From positions 1 through 8,119 of the forward strand of contig WFOY01000053.1 of assembly GCA_015487835.1 (NCBI GenBank): 8,119 nt of DNA, in the 5' to 3' direction. Shown here in pieces: positions 5,633 to 8,119 of the stretch (position 1 is its first letter; each line of letters opens with the position of its first letter). Both the position numbers and the translations under genes were made by a program. This DNA is from Aquificaceae bacterium. GTDB lineage: Bacteria > Aquificota > Aquificia > Aquificales > Aquificaceae. The notes beneath the pieces are model-generated. The model was given only the letters and a program-made list of their open reading frames with translations. It made no database searches and was not told where the DNA came from.

Positions 5633-6127
5633 TTACACGAGGATGCAGCAGAAGGGCTTTAGTTTGACCTCCACCAGTTTCAGGAACTCCCTGTAGGGCT
5701 TCCCGGTAACGGGGTCCCTCAGATCCTGCTCAAGATCCAGAAGGGGCACCAAGACAAAGTCCCTCTCCTTCATCCTGGGGTGCGGGATCTCCAACCTGTT
5801 GGTTCTGACTATGAGGTTTCCGTAGAGGAGTATGTCTATGTCTATCTCCCTGGGTCCCCACCTGAAGCGGTGGACCCTACCGATCCTCTTCTCTATTGAC
5901 TTTACCTTATCCAGGAGTTCCTCGGGCCTAAGGTCTGTCTCTAAGGAGACCACGCAGTTCAAGAATTCGGGCTGGTCTTTGTAGCCCCAGGGCTGGCTCT
6001 CGTACACGGTTGAGACCGCTACGATCTTACCTGTTTCCCTCAGATGATCCACGGCCCTGGTCAGATACCCAATACGGTCTCCCAGATTGCTCCCCAAACT
6101 GAGATAGATCCTGTTCCTTGACTGCAT
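5633..6127 (-). CDS. folK: 2-amino-4-hydroxy-6-hydroxymethyldihydropteridine pyrophosphokinase
   Basis: This 164-residue enzyme transfers pyrophosphate from ATP to the pterin alcohol, one step before dihydropteroate synthase in folate biosynthesis. The family signatures are all present in order: LGSNLGDR (11-18), YES-x-PWGY with QPEFLN (43-57), RWGPREIDIDIL (89-100) with the Mg-binding aspartates D95 and D97, and IPHPRMKERDFVLVPL (114-129). Length is normal. The open frame continues 89 codons upstream, but that part runs antisense through the flavoprotein gene and looks like no FolK; the ATG at 6127 starts right before the first conserved strand. Its ribosome site is weak (AGGT just before ATG). 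It is alone on its strand, divergent from the flavoprotein gene by 48 bases and convergent with the IscS-like gene (31-base gap). Confidence 0.95.
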   Translation of the reverse strand: MQSRNRIYLSLGSNLGDRIGYLTRAVDHLRETGKIVAVSTVYESQPWGYKDQPEFLNCVVSLETDLRPEELLDKVKSIEKRIGRVHRFRWGPREIDIDILLYGNLIVRTNRLEIPHPRMKERDFVLVPLLDLEQDLRDPVTGKPYREFLKLVEVKLKPFCCILV

Positions 6128-6175
6128 ACCTGCGGAGTTTAAAATTAATACAACTTGCTTTAAAGGAGTCTCGGT
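6128..6175. promoter_or_regulatory. Short AT-rich divergent region (folK / flavoprotein gene)
   Basis: These 48 bases separate two divergent start codons. The centre (6138-6164) is AT-rich, with TAATAC (6146-6151) on the plus strand and TATTAAT on the minus strand as candidate -10 boxes; no convincing -35 box is seen. AAAGGAG (6162-6168) is the ribosome site for the plus-strand gene, seven bases before its ATG. Because the region is so short, any promoter for one gene must have its upstream part within the other gene. Confidence 0.4.
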
Positions 6176-7324
6176 ATGAACCTGCCAAAGCTGAGGATCA
6201 GACACATAGAGGTCGATATCCCCATCATCCAGGGCGGGATGGGTGTGGGTCTCTCCTGGGAGAACCTGGCCGGTTCGGTGGCCGCCTGCGGTGCCATAGG
6301 TGTGGTTTCGGCCGTAGGAACAGGCTACAGGCACCCCGATATGGTCAAGAGGGACAAGTTCGGTAGGCCTATAGGGTCCTACAACATCCACCACCCTGAG
6401 TCTTTGAAAAGGATCATAAGGGACGCCAAGATCATATCGGGTGGCAAGGGTGCCATAGGGGTTAACATACTGGCCGCGATAACGGACTACGACAGGGTGG
6501 CCAGGGACGCGGTTGAGGCCGGGGCCGATCTCATCATATCTGGTGCTGGACTACCCCTGAAGCTCCCCCAGTACGTTGACGGTGCTGACGTGGCGTTGGT
6601 TCCCATAGTATCCTCCGCGAGGGCTCTTAACCTCATATGCAGAACCTGGAAGAAGAGGTACGGGAGGCTACCCGACGCCGTGGTCCTGGAGGGTCCCAAG
6701 TCGGGGGGACACCAGGGGTTCAAGTACGAGGACTGTTTCAAGAAGGAGTACCAGCTGAAGAGCCTCTTCCCGAGCGTTCTGGAGGAGGCCAAGAGGTGGG
6801 GTAACATACCCGTTATAGTGGCGGGAGGTGTCTGGAGCTACAAAGACATACTCTGGTTCATCGAGAGGGGTGCGGCGGGTGTCCAGATGGCCACCAGGTT
6901 CATAGCCACCCACGAGTGCGACGCACCCCTGATCTACAAAGAGATAGTCTTAGAGTCTAAGAAGGAGGATATAATGCTCCTCAAGTCTCCCGTCGGGTAC
7001 CCGCTCAGGGTTATAAGAACACCCTTTATAGAGAAGCTCCTGGGTGGTATAAACGGGTGGAAGGGTTGTGTGTCCCACTGCGTAACACCCTGCAACAAGG
7101 GGGAGGAGGCCAAGAAGGTGGGCTTCTGCATAGCTGACAGGCTCGGTGCGGCCTGGCTCGGCAACTACGAGGAGGGCATATTTATAAGCGGGGCCAACGG
7201 CTACAGGCTGAAGAAACAGGGCATAATCCACGTCAGGGATCTTATAGACATACTGACCGGTAAGAAAGAGGACCCCACCCTGTCCAAAGACAAGAAGAGG
7301 ATTATAGTGCCCTTACAGATGTGA
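6176..7324 (+). CDS. Nitronate monooxygenase-family FMN protein with extra cysteine cluster
   Basis: This 382-residue TIM-barrel flavoprotein belongs to the nitronate monooxygenase / 2-nitropropane dioxygenase family. The start PIIQGGMGVGLS (16-27), the LEGPKSGGHQG segment (171-181) with the family's active-site histidine H179, the FMN-phosphate loops VAGGVWS (215-221) and GVQMATRFIAT (235-245) are all visible. The C-terminal part carries C298-x3-C302-x3-C306-x11-C318, followed by ISGANGYRL (337-345). Classical fungal and Pseudomonas enzymes of about 330-360 residues do not have this cysteine motif as far as I recall; it could bind an Fe-S cluster or metal. Members with such a C-terminus in anaerobes are annotated only as flavin oxidoreductases, so the substrate is open. 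The ATG at 6176 has AAAGGAG seven bases upstream. The last 23 bases overlap the end of the convergent PgeF-like gene. Confidence 0.87.
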   Translation: MNLPKLRIRHIEVDIPIIQGGMGVGLSWENLAGSVAACGAIGVVSAVGTGYRHPDMVKRDKFGRPIGSYNIHHPESLKRIIRDAKIISGGKGAIGVNILAAITDYDRVARDAVEAGADLIISGAGLPLKLPQYVDGADVALVPIVSSARALNLICRTWKKRYGRLPDAVVLEGPKSGGHQGFKYEDCFKKEYQLKSLFPSVLEEAKRWGNIPVIVAGGVWSYKDILWFIERGAAGVQMATRFIATHECDAPLIYKEIVLESKKEDIMLLKSPVGYPLRVIRTPFIEKLLGGINGWKGCVSHCVTPCNKGEEAKKVGFCIADRLGAAWLGNYEEGIFISGANGYRLKKQGIIHVRDLIDILTGKKEDPTLSKDKKRIIVPLQM

Positions 7325-7928
7325 GGATCCTGTCCTCGGTTCTGTCCCTCCTGTAGGAAGGAAGCTGGGGTGAGCAGACGGTACACCTCTCATAGATACC
7401 CACGCTTCCCACGCCTGCCTCTTTCAGCCTGGTCACCACAGCCTCCTGGAGGTCCATGTAAAGCTTGCCGTCCCTCTCCACGAGCCCCTCGAACATATCC
7501 CTGAACTCCTCCCCCACCTCGTAACAGCAGGCCTTCGCGGCCGGTCCCACGAAGGCAAAGACCCTACGGAGGTCCTCCCACCTGGACAGCACCTCCAGGG
7601 ATCTCTCCACTATACCTGAGTAAAGTCCCCTCCAGCCTACGTGGGCGACCCCAAACCACTCCTCTCCTATAAGAACTAACGGCACGCAGTCGGCCGTCTT
7701 TACACCTATCTCTACACCTTCCAGGTTTGTGACCACAGCGTCACCTATCAGGGGTGGGTGGGGGAAGGTAGTGAGCAGTATCACCCTGTTGGTGTGCTTC
7801 TGGATGGGGAGGTACATCCTGGAATGGGCCCTCCACACAGTCCTGACACTTACCAGTTTTCCCCGGATCTGGAAGGAGTGGATCAGCCCCTCAGTCTCTT
7901 TGCCTTCTCTGAGGTCCTCGCCACGCAT
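7302..7928 (-). CDS. pgeF: PgeF/YfiH-type multicopper-oxidase-like (laccase-domain) protein
   Basis: This 208-residue protein belongs to the YfiH/YlmD family, which in E. coli edits peptidoglycan precursors by removing wrongly added L-serine, and in other bacteria was described as a laccase or purine nucleoside phosphorylase. GLIHSF (14-19), QKHTNRV (43-49), GDAVVTN with TADCVPLVL (62-86), AHVGWRGL (95-102), CCYEVG (134-139) and SYRRD (191-195) are visible. The predicted Zn ligands are H45, C81 and H96, matching E. coli H71, C107 and H124 in order. It is shorter than the usual 240-280 residues, mainly because of a short segment between GLIHSF and QKHTNRV. The ATG at 7928 lies inside proC (46-base overlap), and no other usable start precedes GLIHSF. 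Clustering with proC is common in bacteria (yggS-proC and ylmD-ylmE neighbourhoods). Confidence 0.9.
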   Translation of the reverse strand: MRGEDLREGKETEGLIHSFQIRGKLVSVRTVWRAHSRMYLPIQKHTNRVILLTTFPHPPLIGDAVVTNLEGVEIGVKTADCVPLVLIGEEWFGVAHVGWRGLYSGIVERSLEVLSRWEDLRRVFAFVGPAAKACCYEVGEEFRDMFEGLVERDGKLYMDLQEAVVTRLKEAGVGSVGIYERCTVCSPQLPSYRRDRTEDRILTSVRAL

Positions 7929-8119
7929 TCGATCACCGTTCCCTTAAAACCTCTCTCTTCGAGTACCTTTATACCTTCTATCGTCGTTCCACCCGGAGAT
8001 GTTACCTTCACCAGCCACTCGTTGGGGTTTAGCCTTGAGGACCTGAGAAGTTCCGCGGTACCGAGGACGGTGTCTATCGCTATCCTGAGGGCCTGGTCGT
8101 AGGGGAAACCTTCCCTGAC
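7883..8119 (-). CDS. proC: Pyrroline-5-carboxylate reductase, C-terminal part (5' end missing)
   Basis: Only the last 78 residues are in the window; the stop TGA is at 7885-7883 and the gene continues past the right edge. The visible part is the helical dimerisation and substrate-binding domain, with the family signature VTSPGGTTIEGIKVLE (fragment residues 39-54), preceded by LRIAIDTVLGTAELLR. The enzyme reduces 1-pyrroline-5-carboxylate to proline with NAD(P)H. It overlaps the start of the PgeF-like gene by 46 bases and so shares its transcript. The NAD(P)-binding domain lies outside the window and cannot be assessed. Confidence 0.93.
   Translation of the reverse strand, partial: VREGFPYDQALRIAIDTVLGTAELLRSSRLNPNEWLVKVTSPGGTTIEGIKVLEERGFKGTVIECVARTSEKAKRLRG

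Noticed and set aside
6128..6394. A longer folK frame reaching to 6394
   Set aside because: The extra 89 codons are antisense to the conserved N-terminus of the flavoprotein and show no FolK features. ATG 6127 gives the normal family length.
1..8119. tRNA, rRNA, CRISPR repeats, insertion sequence ends or phage genes
   Set aside because: Nothing of the kind was found on reading either strand; nearly all bases belong to protein genes with similar codon use.

Overview
The window looks like chromosomal DNA from a thermophilic, probably chemolithoautotrophic bacterium of the Aquificota type (Hydrogenobacter/Aquifex-like). The hints are tandem small single-cluster [4Fe-4S] ferredoxins resembling the pair used by the reductive TCA cycle in Hydrogenobacter, arginine written mostly as AGG/AGA, isoleucine often as ATA, and very tight packing of short genes. 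GC seems moderately high by eye. The phylum is an inference (about 0.6); no rRNA or other phylogenetic marker is present.

Layout, left to right. A plus-strand cluster holds the end of one ferredoxin (1-214), a second full ferredoxin (218-457), a metallo-beta-lactamase-fold protein starting at a TTG inside the ferredoxin gene (441-1205), and an alanine-racemase-fold PLP decarboxylase of ornithine-decarboxylase type (1211-2380). Facing it, with overlapping 3' ends, is a minus-strand PilT/GspE-like protein whose ATPase motifs are ruined (2367-3215). An AT-rich divergent intergenic region (3216-3305) separates it from a plus-strand pair: Mrp/ApbC-type P-loop Fe-S carrier (3306-4358) and an IscS/NifS homologue (4372-5601). 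Then come folK on the minus strand (5633-6127), a divergent plus-strand nitronate-monooxygenase-family flavoprotein with an added four-cysteine motif (6176-7324), and a minus-strand pair, proC (C-terminal end only, 7883-8119) followed by a PgeF/YfiH multicopper-oxidase-like protein (7302-7928). There is no non-coding stretch longer than about 90 bases. I saw no tRNA, rRNA, CRISPR or mobile element.

The most interesting part is the mrp-iscS pair. The IscS homologue keeps the mobile-loop cysteine (C335) and much of the fold signature, but the lysine that forms the PLP Schiff base is leucine (L212), and several other PLP contacts are also changed (I80, R159, P189). It is therefore probably not a PLP-dependent cysteine desulfurase. 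It may instead donate a cysteine ligand or act as a platform in Fe-S assembly, as has been proposed for the lysine-less IscS of Archaeoglobus fulgidus. Its partner Mrp has lost one cysteine of the CxxC motif. Three other proteins also carry unexpected active-site changes or additions: the PilT-like protein (Walker A gone), the MBL protein (metal-bridging Asp seems to be Cys) and the NMO-family protein (likely extra metal/Fe-S site). Several genes thus look like ancient paralogues repurposed around iron-sulfur and redox chemistry.
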